Shown here piece after piece: positions 18,015 through 26,362 of a DNA stretch of 64,000 nucleotides. The first letter of the stretch is position 1. Each line of letters begins with the position of its first letter. Source of the stretch: Thauera sp. GDN1 (GTDB lineage Bacteria > Pseudomonadota > Gammaproteobacteria > Burkholderiales > Rhodocyclaceae); the NCBI RefSeq assembly GCF_029223545.1, contig NZ_CP097870.1, forward strand, positions 2,790,001 to 2,854,000, written 5' to 3'. The position numbers and the translations under genes are program-made. A model generated the notes under the pieces. It was not told the DNA's origin and did not search any database. It saw only the letters and a list, made by a program, of their open reading frames with translations.

Positions 18015-19938
18015 GGCCGGCGCGCGCCGCTTCGGTCGCCGGATGGCGGAAGCGCTCGGCCTCGCCCGCCGTCAGCCGCGCCTCCACCACGCCGCGCAGG
18101 GCATTGGTGAGCACGATGCGCTCGGCGCGGAACAGGTCTTCCACCCGCAAGGCCTGCTCGCGCGCCGACCATTCGGGATCGTCCAGCAGCGCGGCACGCA
18201 TCGTGCCCGGCAGCACGCCGCGCCCCACGGGCGGAGTCACCCATTCGCCGTCGATGCGCAGGAAGACGTTGCTGCGCCCGCCTTCGGTGAGCCAGCCGTC
18301 GGCGTCGAAGAACAGGGTGTCGAAGGCGCCCCGCGCCTGTGCCGCGCGGATGCCGGCGTCGTAGCGCCCGCGCAGCGTGGTCTTGTGGGCGAACAGGCCG
18401 TGCGCATCCTCGATCGGCGCGGGCGCGAGCAGCACCTCGACCGGCCCGGGCGGCAGCGGCTCGAGCGGCGCGACCACGATCTCGAAGCGACCGTCCTTGT
18501 GCAGCGCCAGCCGCATGCGGCTGGGCTGGCCGGGGGCGAGGCCCGCAACCTGCTGGCGCAACGCGGCAACGATCTCGGCGCGCGGGCAGGCGAAGCCGAG
18601 CGACGCGGCGCTGGCGGCCAGGCGAGCGAGATGGCGCTCGACCTGGCGGATGCCATCCTCGCGCGTTGCGTACATCGTCTCGAACAGGCTGAAGCCGGGG
18701 TCCAGGCCGGTCAGGAAGCGCGCCTTGAGTGCGCACTCCTCGAATTCCTCCTCGGCCCGGCTGTCGATGACGATGCCCGCCCCCACCCCCATGCGCCCGT
18801 CACAGCCCGCACCATCGGCGCGCCGCTGCAGGGTCAGGGTGCGGATCGTCACCGACAGGCAGAAGTCGCCGCAGGCCTGGTCCGGGTGCCGGGGCGCATC
18901 GATCCAGCCGATGCTGCCGGTGTACAGGCCGCGCGGCGTGGTCTCCAGTTCGGCGATGATCTGCATCGTGCGGTGCTTGGGCGCACCGGTGATCGAGCCG
19001 CAGGGAAAGAGCGCGCGCAGCAGCGTGGCAAAGCCGGTGTCGTCGGGCAGTTCGGCCTCGATGCTCGAGGTCATCTGGAACACGGTCGGGTAGGCCTCGA
19101 CCGAGAACAGCGCCGGCACACGCACGCTGCCGGTGCGGGCGATGCGGCCGAGATCGTTGCGCAGCAGGTCGACGATCATCAGGTTCTCGGCACGGTTCTT
19201 GGTGTCGCCGGCGAGCATGCGCGCGATCTCGCTGTCGCCCTCGGCCTCGCGCGCGCGCGGCGCGGTGCCCTTCATCGGCCGCGCCGACAGGCGTCCGCCA
19301 TCGTTGCGCAGGAAGAGTTCCGGCGAGCACGACAGCACGAAATCCGGCCCGATCGTGCCCGGCGGCAGCGCAATGAAGGCGCCGAAGGCCACCGCCTGGC
19401 GCGCGCGCAGCCGGCGGTACAGGCTCACCGGCGCGCCGAAGCTGCGGAAATCCAGCCGGTAGGTGTAATTGACCTGGTAGGTCTCGCCCTCGCCGATCGC
19501 AGCGTGGATGCGGCCGATCGCGTCGCAGAAGGCGTCGTGGTCCACCGAGGGGCGGATGTCGAGCACGCCGGCCGCGGCGGGCGCGCGGCCGTCCATGCCG
19601 TGACCGCCGGTCTCCTCGCGCTCGCGCGCCTCGAGCCAGGCATCGACCGCGTCGGCGGCCAGGTGCTGCAGATGCTCGAACATCAGCACGCGCAGGCTGC
19701 CGCCGTGCTCGGGCGCCAGGCGCTCGTGGCCGGCCTGCAGCAGGCGCGCGCCCCACTCGTAGTCGGCCAGCACCACCGCATGCAGGCCGGCGCGCAGATC
19801 GCGGTCGGCCGCCGCCCACACCGCGTCCAGCGTGGCCGGGTCGTCGCAGCGGTGCTCGCGCACGAAGCCGGTATAGAGCCGGCTGGTGGGCGCGGCGGCG
19901 GTGGCGTGGCAGTCGTCGAGCAGGGCGAAACAGGTCAT
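18007..19938 (-). CDS. pabBC: Fused aminodeoxychorismate synthase component I / aminodeoxychorismate lyase
   Basis: 643 residues. The N-terminal ~380 residues are a chorismate-binding PabB domain (SCSPELFL, RPMKGTAPR, ENLMIVDLLRNDLGRIARTGSV, GSITGAPKHRTMQII). The C-terminal ~250 are a PLP class IV PabC domain (FSLFETMYATREDGIRQVERHLARL, LTEGGRSNVFL, GVLPGTMR). The pair makes 4-aminobenzoate, the precursor of both folate and methanopterin. Its place between the Fae paralogue and the HAD gene in the C1 island suggests supply for tetrahydromethanopterin. It begins 10 bp after the Fae-paralogue stop. Confidence 0.93.
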   Translation of the reverse strand: MTCFALLDDCHATAAAPTSRLYTGFVREHRCDDPATLDAVWAAADRDLRAGLHAVVLADYEWGARLLQAGHERLAPEHGGSLRVLMFEHLQHLAADAVDAWLEAREREETGGHGMDGRAPAAAGVLDIRPSVDHDAFCDAIGRIHAAIGEGETYQVNYTYRLDFRSFGAPVSLYRRLRARQAVAFGAFIALPPGTIGPDFVLSCSPELFLRNDGGRLSARPMKGTAPRAREAEGDSEIARMLAGDTKNRAENLMIVDLLRNDLGRIARTGSVRVPALFSVEAYPTVFQMTSSIEAELPDDTGFATLLRALFPCGSITGAPKHRTMQIIAELETTPRGLYTGSIGWIDAPRHPDQACGDFCLSVTIRTLTLQRRADGAGCDGRMGVGAGIVIDSRAEEEFEECALKARFLTGLDPGFSLFETMYATREDGIRQVERHLARLAASAASLGFACPRAEIVAALRQQVAGLAPGQPSRMRLALHKDGRFEIVVAPLEPLPPGPVEVLLAPAPIEDAHGLFAHKTTLRGRYDAGIRAAQARGAFDTLFFDADGWLTEGGRSNVFLRIDGEWVTPPVGRGVLPGTMRAALLDDPEWSAREQALRVEDLFRAERIVLTNALRGVVEARLTAGEAERFRHPATEAARAGRG

Positions 19939-19948
19939 GGCGAGCGAC

Positions 19949-20482
19949 TCAGCTCCAGTCGTCCATGTCGTGCTTGATGGTGTGGCGGTTCGCGATCAGC
20001 TCGTCGAAGCTCGGCTCGTTGTTGAGCGCGCGCTTGATCGCGAGCTTGGTGGCCTCGTAGTTGGTGCGGTACATGTCCTTCTTGTCGAGGTTCGGGTCCT
20101 TGGCGCAGCGCGGGTCGATCCACACCAGGCTGATGATGCACAGCTCGTCGGCCAGGGCGCGCGGGATGATGCCCTCGATCACGCAGTCGAGCACCGCGTC
20201 GGCGGTGGCCGACTGCACCACGCCGCCGAAGAGCTCGATGTTGGCCGTGTCCTTCAAGGTGACCTTGGGCACCGTGATCGTCGCCGGGCGCACCATCTGG
20301 TTGCAGGCGCGGATCGCGAACATCGCGGTGTGGCCCTTGCTCTGCGCCATCATGTTGGCGAAGGCCTGGCCGACCGGGCCGTCGCTGCGACCGATCAGGA
20401 TCTCGGGCATGGCGTCGGTGAATTGGCCCTCGGCGGCCAGCACGGTGGCCTCACCGGCGTGGAAGACGTAGTTCTTGCTCAT
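19949..20482 (-). CDS. Fae paralogue (formaldehyde-activating-enzyme family) lacking the catalytic His
   Basis: 177 residues clearly homologous to the canonical Fae encoded at 34772-35281: NQMVRPATITVPKVTLKD...NIELFGG matches [18 protein letters not shown], and YEATKLAIKRALNNEPSFDELI matches [22 protein letters not shown]. Where Fae has AHIDLILG, this protein has AMPEILIG, so the proposed general-acid His is a Met. It also has an N-terminal change and a long C-terminal tail. Fae2/Fae3-type paralogues occur in other methylotrophs with no defined role. SD GAAAGGAAC precedes the ATG. It is followed at once by pabBC. Confidence 0.88.
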   Translation of the reverse strand: MSKNYVFHAGEATVLAAEGQFTDAMPEILIGRSDGPVGQAFANMMAQSKGHTAMFAIRACNQMVRPATITVPKVTLKDTANIELFGGVVQSATADAVLDCVIEGIIPRALADELCIISLVWIDPRCAKDPNLDKKDMYRTNYEATKLAIKRALNNEPSFDELIANRHTIKHDMDDWS

Positions 20483-20585
20483 TCGCGTGGTTCCTTTCGA
20501 GAGGTTGGATGCGGCCCGACGCGCTCGGTGCCACCGGTTGGGGGTATTCGATGTCTTGGTCGCAGGGTCGCTGGCGCGCCCGCTC

Positions 20586-21422
20586 TCATCCGGGCAGCAG
20601 CCACTCGCCCTTGCCGTCCGCGGCCAGATCGCCCACCAGGCGGCGCGGCGCGCGCACCGGCAGCGCAGCAAACGGGCCGCCATGATAAGCGAGGCTGCGG
20701 CGCAGCAATGTCCAGAAAACGACGATGTCTTGATGCGTCGCGACGAAGGTGGAGGGCACTGCGGGCAGCGGGCCGGCGAACACCAGCGTGCCGCGGCGCA
20801 TGCCGTAGCCGCAGTGCGCGCCCACCCGGCCGGCGACCGCGATCGTGCCGGCGACCATGCGCGCGGCGAGGAAGTCGCCGGCGTCGCCGTGCAGCACCAC
20901 GGTGCCGCGGCGCATGCGATCGCCACAGCGCGCGCCAGCCTTGCCGCGCACGATGAGCGTGCCGCCGCGCATGCCGTCCATGCTGCCGGGCAGCGCGCCG
21001 GCGGCGAAGTCGCCGACATCACCCGTGACCTCGATCAGCCCGCCCGTCATCTCGCCGCCGACGAGTTGCCCGGCACTGCCCTGCACGCGGATCTCGCCGC
21101 CGCGCATGGACAGGCCCAGGCGGTCGCCGACCGCGCCGGCGATGTGCAGCACGCCGCCGTCCAGGTCCTGGCCGATGGCGTCGAAGCGCGACAAGTCGCC
21201 GTCCAGACGGAGCTCCGGAGCCGACTCACCCGCCACGCCATCGAGCGCCGCAATGTCGAACAGCTCGCCCAGCGCCAGCCGCTCGTTGCCATGGCGCACC
21301 TCGACGCGCGCCACCTCGTCAGCCGTCATCGCCGCCAGCCGCGCCGGCAGCACGCCGCCGAGATCGACGCGGAAATCCGGTTGCGCCTTCAGGCGCAGGC
21401 ACCAGCCTCGTGTCGCGCTCAT
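20586..21422 (-). CDS. fhcC: Formyltransferase/hydrolase complex subunit C (FwdC-like)
   Basis: 278 residues dominated by a right-handed beta-helix built from repeated MRGG, GAxxG and GDxGDF units (VTGDVGDFAAGALPGSMDGMRGGTLIV), as in FwdC and the GltB alpha-domain. It forms the Fhc complex with A, B and D. The Fhc complex transfers formyl from H4MPT to methylofuran and hydrolyses it to formate. ATG at 21422 overlaps the fhcD stop by 4 nt. Last fhc gene of the run, with a 103-bp gap before the Fae paralogue. Confidence 0.94.
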   Translation of the reverse strand: MSATRGWCLRLKAQPDFRVDLGGVLPARLAAMTADEVARVEVRHGNERLALGELFDIAALDGVAGESAPELRLDGDLSRFDAIGQDLDGGVLHIAGAVGDRLGLSMRGGEIRVQGSAGQLVGGEMTGGLIEVTGDVGDFAAGALPGSMDGMRGGTLIVRGKAGARCGDRMRRGTVVLHGDAGDFLAARMVAGTIAVAGRVGAHCGYGMRRGTLVFAGPLPAVPSTFVATHQDIVVFWTLLRRSLAYHGGPFAALPVRAPRRLVGDLAADGKGEWLLPG

Positions 21423-22387
21423 GCCGCGCCCTCCCCGCCGAGCAGCTTGTGCAGATGGAAATGGAAGGGCCCGAGCTTGCCGCCGTAGTTGCCGGCAGAA
21501 ATGCGCGTCACACCCGCCGCCGCGCCGCGCGCGACGATGGCCGCGATGCCGGCGCGCATCGCGGCGGAGACATCGGCCTCGGTCAGGCCATCGATGACGA
21601 TCTCCATCACGCAGCGGGTGTAGTCGTCGAGCTCGCTGCGCCTGGCCAGCGGCGTCAGCGCCGGGCAGAAGGCGTCGTTGGTCGAGGCCATCAGCGAGGC
21701 GTACTTGCTGCCGACCTTGGAGCCGGAACGCACCACGCCACCGGGGAAGGGCATGATCGCGCCGCGTACCGCGCGCATCGCCTCCACTGCAGCCTCGGCC
21801 CCGGCCAGCGCGGCGTCGGTGTCGCGCGCCAGCAGCAGCAGGTTGCCGCCGCCCACCGCCTTCACCAGCGCGGTGGTCTCCTCGGCGACGAACTCGCCGT
21901 CCATCACCGGCACCCGCCAGTAACGCTTGCCGTCGATCATCTTGGAGATCTGCCAGCCGTCGCCGAAGAAGCGCAGATTCCTGCCGAGCGCGATCGCCTC
22001 GCCCTCGTCCAGTCCGGCGTAGACCGCGGTGGTCGGGCAGGTCAGCACGCACTGGCCGACGCGGCGCTCGAGCTGCTTGGCGAGCTCCTTGCCCGACATC
22101 GAGAACAGCAGCACCGACGCCCCCGGCCGGCCGTCGGGCGTCTCGTCCGCGCCCAGCATGCGCTCGATGCCGGCCTCACAGCCGCAGGCGATCACCGAGG
22201 TCGCAAAGCCGGTCATGGAAACGGCCGCGTTGCGCGCCCAGGTCTCGTTGTGGGCGGTGATCAGCACCCTTGTCGCCTTCATCGGAAAGGCCTCGGCGAA
22301 GGTGTCGTCGATCGTCACGCCGTTCAGCGTCACGCTGCCTGGCGCCGCGTTCATCGCGCTGGTCGTCTCCTGCGCCGGGCTGCTCAT
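21419..22387 (-). CDS. fhcD: Formylmethanofuran-H4MPT formyltransferase subunit
   Basis: 322 residues homologous to Ftr: NGVTIDDTFAEAFPMKATRVLITA at the N-terminus, FPGGVVRSGSKVGSKY, and the C-terminal ISAGNYGGKLGPFHFHLHKLL. It transfers the formyl group between H4MPT and methylofuran. The start was set at 22387 (MSSPAQ), overlapping the fhcA stop by 4 nt; the ORF extends upstream only within fhcA. Confidence 0.95.
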   Translation of the reverse strand: MSSPAQETTSAMNAAPGSVTLNGVTIDDTFAEAFPMKATRVLITAHNETWARNAAVSMTGFATSVIACGCEAGIERMLGADETPDGRPGASVLLFSMSGKELAKQLERRVGQCVLTCPTTAVYAGLDEGEAIALGRNLRFFGDGWQISKMIDGKRYWRVPVMDGEFVAEETTALVKAVGGGNLLLLARDTDAALAGAEAAVEAMRAVRGAIMPFPGGVVRSGSKVGSKYASLMASTNDAFCPALTPLARRSELDDYTRCVMEIVIDGLTEADVSAAMRAGIAAIVARGAAAGVTRISAGNYGGKLGPFHFHLHKLLGGEGAA

Positions 22388-24060
22388 AGCGCCCTCCCGC
22401 GGCCGTGCACCTTGCACGCCAGCAGCGCGCCGCCGTTGGCGCACGAGCACAGCTCGTCGGTGCCGATCTTCATGTGGCGGTAGCTGATGCTGGCGTGGCG
22501 GTCGGCCCAGGCCTCGACCGTCTTCTCGATCGCCGGGTCGTAGTCGGCCTCGACGAAGTGCGTGCCGCCCACCGGCACCGCCTCGATGCGGCCCTTGCGC
22601 GCCACCAGGCGGCCGTCCTTGAACACGTACTCCGGGGTGGCGAACATCGCCTCGCGGTCGGCCTCCTCGCGATACACCGCGATGTCGGCCGCGGCGCCGA
22701 TGCCGAGCTGGCCGCGGTCGGTCAGACCGAGCAGGCGCGCCGGCGCGGCGCGGGTCATGATCGCGATCTCGTAGAGCGAAAGCTCGCGGCGGATCTCGCG
22801 CAGGTCGGCCATCGCCGCCACGTCCGGATGCAGGCGGGCGAGCTGCTCGTCGCGGAAGCTCTTGTCCATCAGCAGCTTGATCAGGTGCGGGTAGCTGGTG
22901 AAGGGGCCGCCGTTCGGGTGGTCGGTGGTCAGCACCACGCGCCAGGGGTCATCCATCAGCAGGAAGATCTCCAGCCCGATCGCCCACTGCAGCGCGTTCA
23001 CATAGCTCTGCTCGCGGTAGCGGAAGGGCACCACGCCGCAGCCGGCGTCGCACTCGATGTCGCCGCCGACGTACTTGCGCGGGCTGCCGAGATCGGCGTT
23101 GGCGAACTGGCGCATGGTGTCGCCGGACGCGGTGACGGTCTGGCCGAAGATGATCTGGCCGACGTCGATGCTGACGTTGGGCGCCGCATTGACGCGCTCG
23201 ACCAGTTGCCGCGCCGCCGAGGAAAACTTCTTCGGCCCCTCCCTGCCGTAGCTGTGGAACTGGATGTGGGTGAGGTGCCCGGGCAGGCCCTCGAGCGCGT
23301 CGATGGTGGCGAGCGTGGAGTCGATGTTGCCCGCCACGCCCAGGTTGCTGGCGTGGATGTGCAGCGGATGCGGCACGCCCAGCTCGGACAGCGCGCGCGC
23401 AAGGCTGTGCACCACCTGGCGCGGCGTGACCTGCCAATGCACATGGTCCTCGTCGACGTCGAGCTTCCTCTGGTTGAACTTGAAGGCCGAGATGCCGCCC
23501 GGGTTCACCACCTTGACGCCCATCGCCTTGCTCGCGCCGATCGCCCAGCCGACGTAGTCGCGGATGCGCTGCGGATCCTCGCCGCGCGCCAGCATCTCGA
23601 GGAAGAGTTCCTCGTTGCCGAGCATCACGTAGGCGCCGTGGTCGAGGATCGGCGTATCGCCCATCTCCATGTGCGCCTGGCGCGCGTTGGCGGCCAGCAT
23701 CGCCGGCTCGAAGGCGGTGGTGTAGCCCATCTGCGCGTAGCGGTAACCGGTCTCGAGCGTGCCCGGGGTGCAGCAGCCGTTGGAGGCGAGCTCCAGCAGC
23801 GAGTCGCGCGGGCGGTTCAGGCGGTGGTCCTCGGGCAGCATCATGCGCGCCAGGTTCACCTTGCCGCCGCCGATGTGGGTGTGCAGGTCGATGCCGCCGG
23901 CCATCACCACGCAGCCGGCGAGGTCGTACTCGGTGTCGACCTTGTCCTGCGCATGCAGCGCGACGATGCGGCCGTCGCGGATGCCGAGGTCCCTGACCTC
24001 GCCGTCGACGCCGTTGGCGGGGTCATAGACGCGCCCGCCCTTGAGCCGAATCGTCGTCAT
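22384..24060 (-). CDS. fhcA: Formyltransferase/hydrolase complex subunit A (amidohydrolase)
   Basis: 558 residues, FwdA-like amidohydrolase: GGIDLHTHIGGGKVN carries the first metal-binding HxH, with further ligands in HPLHIHASNLG and HIQFHSYG and the Asp in TTDHPNGGPF. It hydrolyses formyl-methylofuran to formate. In bacterial Fhc this is the true catalytic exit step, because the B subunit has no redox site. Its ATG shares one base with the fhcB TAA. Confidence 0.96.
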   Translation of the reverse strand: MTTIRLKGGRVYDPANGVDGEVRDLGIRDGRIVALHAQDKVDTEYDLAGCVVMAGGIDLHTHIGGGKVNLARMMLPEDHRLNRPRDSLLELASNGCCTPGTLETGYRYAQMGYTTAFEPAMLAANARQAHMEMGDTPILDHGAYVMLGNEELFLEMLARGEDPQRIRDYVGWAIGASKAMGVKVVNPGGISAFKFNQRKLDVDEDHVHWQVTPRQVVHSLARALSELGVPHPLHIHASNLGVAGNIDSTLATIDALEGLPGHLTHIQFHSYGREGPKKFSSAARQLVERVNAAPNVSIDVGQIIFGQTVTASGDTMRQFANADLGSPRKYVGGDIECDAGCGVVPFRYREQSYVNALQWAIGLEIFLLMDDPWRVVLTTDHPNGGPFTSYPHLIKLLMDKSFRDEQLARLHPDVAAMADLREIRRELSLYEIAIMTRAAPARLLGLTDRGQLGIGAAADIAVYREEADREAMFATPEYVFKDGRLVARKGRIEAVPVGGTHFVEADYDPAIEKTVEAWADRHASISYRHMKIGTDELCSCANGGALLACKVHGRGRAL

Positions 24061-25355
24061 TACGCGCCCTCCTTCGCCGCAGTGCCGGTGGTCAGGCGTC
24101 CGACCAGCGCCCGCGCCACCTCGGCCACGGTCGGCAGGCCGTCGTCGCGCACCGCGTACAGCGGCAGCGACACCACGTTGTCCGAACGCAGCAGATGGCC
24201 GTCGGCGTTGATGCCCGGCGTCGCCACCGGGATGAACACGGAGCCCGCCTGCGCGCAGCCCGCCGTGAGCCCCGGGTGGCCGAGCACGATACGGGGCAGC
24301 GCGGTCTGCGGCGGCGGCAGACCAGGCGTGAAGCTCGCCACCCATAGCAGCAGATCCACCGCGCGCTCCTCCAGCAGACGCGCGCTGGCGTACTGCAGCG
24401 GGTCGTGACCCACGCCCTGCGGCCCCACGCGCGAGCGCAGCGGCAGGCCGGAGAGCCAGCTCATCGCGCCGTTGGCGGTCTGCGCGCCGTCGTTGCCACC
24501 GAGGGTGAAGGCGCCGGCGCGGGTCTTGCGGTTGAGGTTCATCAGCAGGCGCAGCAAGGCTTCGCCGACCAGCGCACCATGCGGCGGCAGGCGGGCGGGC
24601 TCCCAGACGATCACGCAATAGCGGGCGGCGCGCATGGCCTCGGCCAGCGCCGCCAGCACGCCATCGGCGTCGTGGATGCGCCGGCCATCGACCAGCGCCG
24701 CCAGCATCGCCACCGTGTCGAAGGCATCGCCGGGCGGACTGACCGCATCGACCGCGCTCGCCCACGGGATGTCGGCAGCCGTCGGCGTTCCCTCGCCTGC
24801 GGCGAGGAACACCACCCGGGCGGCCGAGTCCTTTCCCTCGACCGGCGCACAGCGGCGGAAGAACTCGGGGTGGCCGGAGACCGCATCGGTGCCGACGCAG
24901 ACGATCAGGTCCGCGCGGTTACGGATCTCGGCGAGCGTGGTGAACATCTGCCCGCGGTCCTGCAGCATGCGCAGCGCAGGCATCATCGCCTCGCCGTGAG
25001 CGTGATCGAGGATGGCGCCACGCACGTTGGCCAGGCGGTACAGCGCGCGCATGCCCTGCACGTCGGTCGCAAGTCCGCCGAACAGCGGCAGGCGCGCCGC
25101 GGCCAGACGATCGGCAGCGGCGTCGAGCGCGGCATCGAGATCGCAGGCCACGCCATCGACGCTGGGCGTGAGCGCACCGATGTCATCCAAGGCGGCAAGC
25201 CCGGCGCGGGCGCGCGGACAGTCGCTGCCACGCAGCCGCAGCGACGACCCGCTCTCCAGCGCGAAGCCGTCGCACAACAGGCTGCAGAATGGGCAGGTCC
25301 AGGTTCCCGGCTGCGCGGCTGCCCCGGCCGCGGCCCCGTCGGAAGTCGTATTCAT
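24060..25355 (-). CDS. fhcB: Formyltransferase/hydrolase complex subunit B (FwdB-like)
   Basis: 431 residues. WTCPFCSLLCDGF near residue 21 is the remnant of the formate-dehydrogenase-like [4Fe-4S] motif, and the rest follows FwdB (GDCPRA, GLATDVQGMRALYRLA, WVASFTPGLPPP, GINADGHLLRSDNVVSLPL). Bacterial FhcB is known to be truncated and non-redox, which fits the length here. ATG at 25355 was preferred over a GTG at 25361. First gene of fhcBADC. A sigma-54-like element ends only about 14 bp upstream, which would leave almost no leader. Confidence 0.92.
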   Translation of the reverse strand: MNTTSDGAAAGAAAQPGTWTCPFCSLLCDGFALESGSSLRLRGSDCPRARAGLAALDDIGALTPSVDGVACDLDAALDAAADRLAAARLPLFGGLATDVQGMRALYRLANVRGAILDHAHGEAMMPALRMLQDRGQMFTTLAEIRNRADLIVCVGTDAVSGHPEFFRRCAPVEGKDSAARVVFLAAGEGTPTAADIPWASAVDAVSPPGDAFDTVAMLAALVDGRRIHDADGVLAALAEAMRAARYCVIVWEPARLPPHGALVGEALLRLLMNLNRKTRAGAFTLGGNDGAQTANGAMSWLSGLPLRSRVGPQGVGHDPLQYASARLLEERAVDLLLWVASFTPGLPPPQTALPRIVLGHPGLTAGCAQAGSVFIPVATPGINADGHLLRSDNVVSLPLYAVRDDGLPTVAEVARALVGRLTTGTAAKEGA

Positions 25356-25368
25356 GCGCACGCCTCAT

Positions 25369-25383
25369 GCAAGCGATATGCCA
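25369..25383 (-). promoter_or_regulatory. Sigma-54-like element immediately upstream of fhcB
   Basis: On the minus strand TGGCATA-N4-TTGC differs from consensus by C-to-T in the -24 box; GG and GC are 10 nt apart. The expected transcription start falls within a few bases of the fhcB ATG, so it would give a nearly leaderless mRNA. That position is the main reason for caution. Confidence 0.5.
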
Positions 25384-25635
25384 GGCCGCGGCGTTTCCCT
25401 TCGGCCACGGTGCGAGCGAACCGGGCCGGGGCAGCGTTCAAATCTGGCACAGCCCGGGCGGAGCCTGCGGAGGCCAACTGTGCCACAACTGAGCAGGCGC
25501 AGGCCGAGCATCGTCGCCCCTCGCGATCGGGGATCCGGGGGATCCGCGCGCAACCCTGCGCATGCGCCCGTCCAGCCCCCGGCTTCGTCCCGCAGCCAGC
25601 CCAGCGCAGTGAGACGCGACTCCGGCCCGGCGGAC

Positions 25636-25650
25636 TGGCACGATTCCTGT
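25636..25650 (+). promoter_or_regulatory. Sigma-54-like element pointing antisense into the hisA-like gene
   Basis: TGGCACGATTCCTGT, followed by ATCA, is 18 of 19 identical to the element upstream of fae. The -24 box is perfect, and -12 reads CTGT instead of TTGC. It faces the 3' end of the minus-strand hisA-like gene. The next plus-strand gene is mfnD, 710 bp downstream. Confidence 0.4.
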
Positions 25651-25651
25651 A

Positions 25652-26362
25652 TCACGCGCCGGCATGGCGCGCATCGAGGCGACCATCGTGCAGTGCCGAG
25701 GCCACCAGCCAGGCTTGCGCGCCCGCCTCGGCCGCGCGTTGCAGATCTGCCGCATCGCGGATGCCGCCGGCACCGATCAGCTGCGCGTCGGGCCGCAGCG
25801 CGCGCACGCTGCGCAGCGTGTCGAGGTCGGGTCCGGCCTCGGCACCGACACTGTCTAGCGTCATCACGATCACGCGCTGGGGCCACCATTCCGGATGGGC
25901 GTGGCAGCCGGCGGCATCGAGCAGGCTGCCCTGGCGGCGATCGAGTGACAGAATGCAGTGTTCGCGGTGAGCGTCCAGGCAGCGGCGCGCGGACTCGGCG
26001 TCGGCGAGCGACTCGCTGGCCACGATCGGCGTGACCCGCGCGGCGCGCGCCCCGAGGCGCCGGCGCAGGGCGTCGATCGCCGCCACAGCGCGAAAACCGC
26101 CGTCGAGCCAGATGTGCACCGCGGGCAGACGGTCGAGCAGCGCGACGACGATGTCGAACTGCAGGGCGCCGCCGGTCAATGCGTCGAGATCGGCGACGTA
26201 GAGGGTGTCGCTCACCGCACGCTCGAGCAGGCGAGGCGCGAGCTCGAGCGGCGCACTGGATTCACACAGGGACGACCGGATCGGCCGGTAGGCGCTGCGC
26301 TCGCCGCGCACGCCACGGACGACCTGGCCGGCCATCAGGTCGATGACGGGAATGAGCTGCAT
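25652..26362 (-). CDS. HisA/HisF-related TIM-barrel protein of C1-cofactor clusters
   Basis: 236 residues: MQLIPVIDLMAGQVVRGVRGER at the N-terminus, LYVADLDALTGG, WLDGGFRAVAAIDAL and ELIGAGGIRDAADLQRAAEAGAQAWLVASALH follow the HisA fold with its half-barrel phosphate-binding motifs. This hisA/hisF-related subgroup is found with H4MPT/methanofuran genes in methanogens and methylotrophs. Its reaction is not established, and it is unlikely to serve histidine synthesis here. The start codon overlaps that of the divergent mfnD by two bases. Confidence 0.88.
   Translation of the reverse strand: MQLIPVIDLMAGQVVRGVRGERSAYRPIRSSLCESSAPLELAPRLLERAVSDTLYVADLDALTGGALQFDIVVALLDRLPAVHIWLDGGFRAVAAIDALRRRLGARAARVTPIVASESLADAESARRCLDAHREHCILSLDRRQGSLLDAAGCHAHPEWWPQRVIVMTLDSVGAEAGPDLDTLRSVRALRPDAQLIGAGGIRDAADLQRAAEAGAQAWLVASALHDGRLDARHAGA

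Noticed and set aside
20521..20540. TGGCACC on the minus strand upstream of the Fae paralogue as a sigma-54 site
   Set aside because: No TTGC-like -12 box at the correct spacing.
25443..25457. TGGCACA-N4-GGGC on the plus strand upstream of the hisA-like 3' end
   Set aside because: Correct GG-N10-GC spacing, but the -12 box is poor and no plus-strand gene follows closely.
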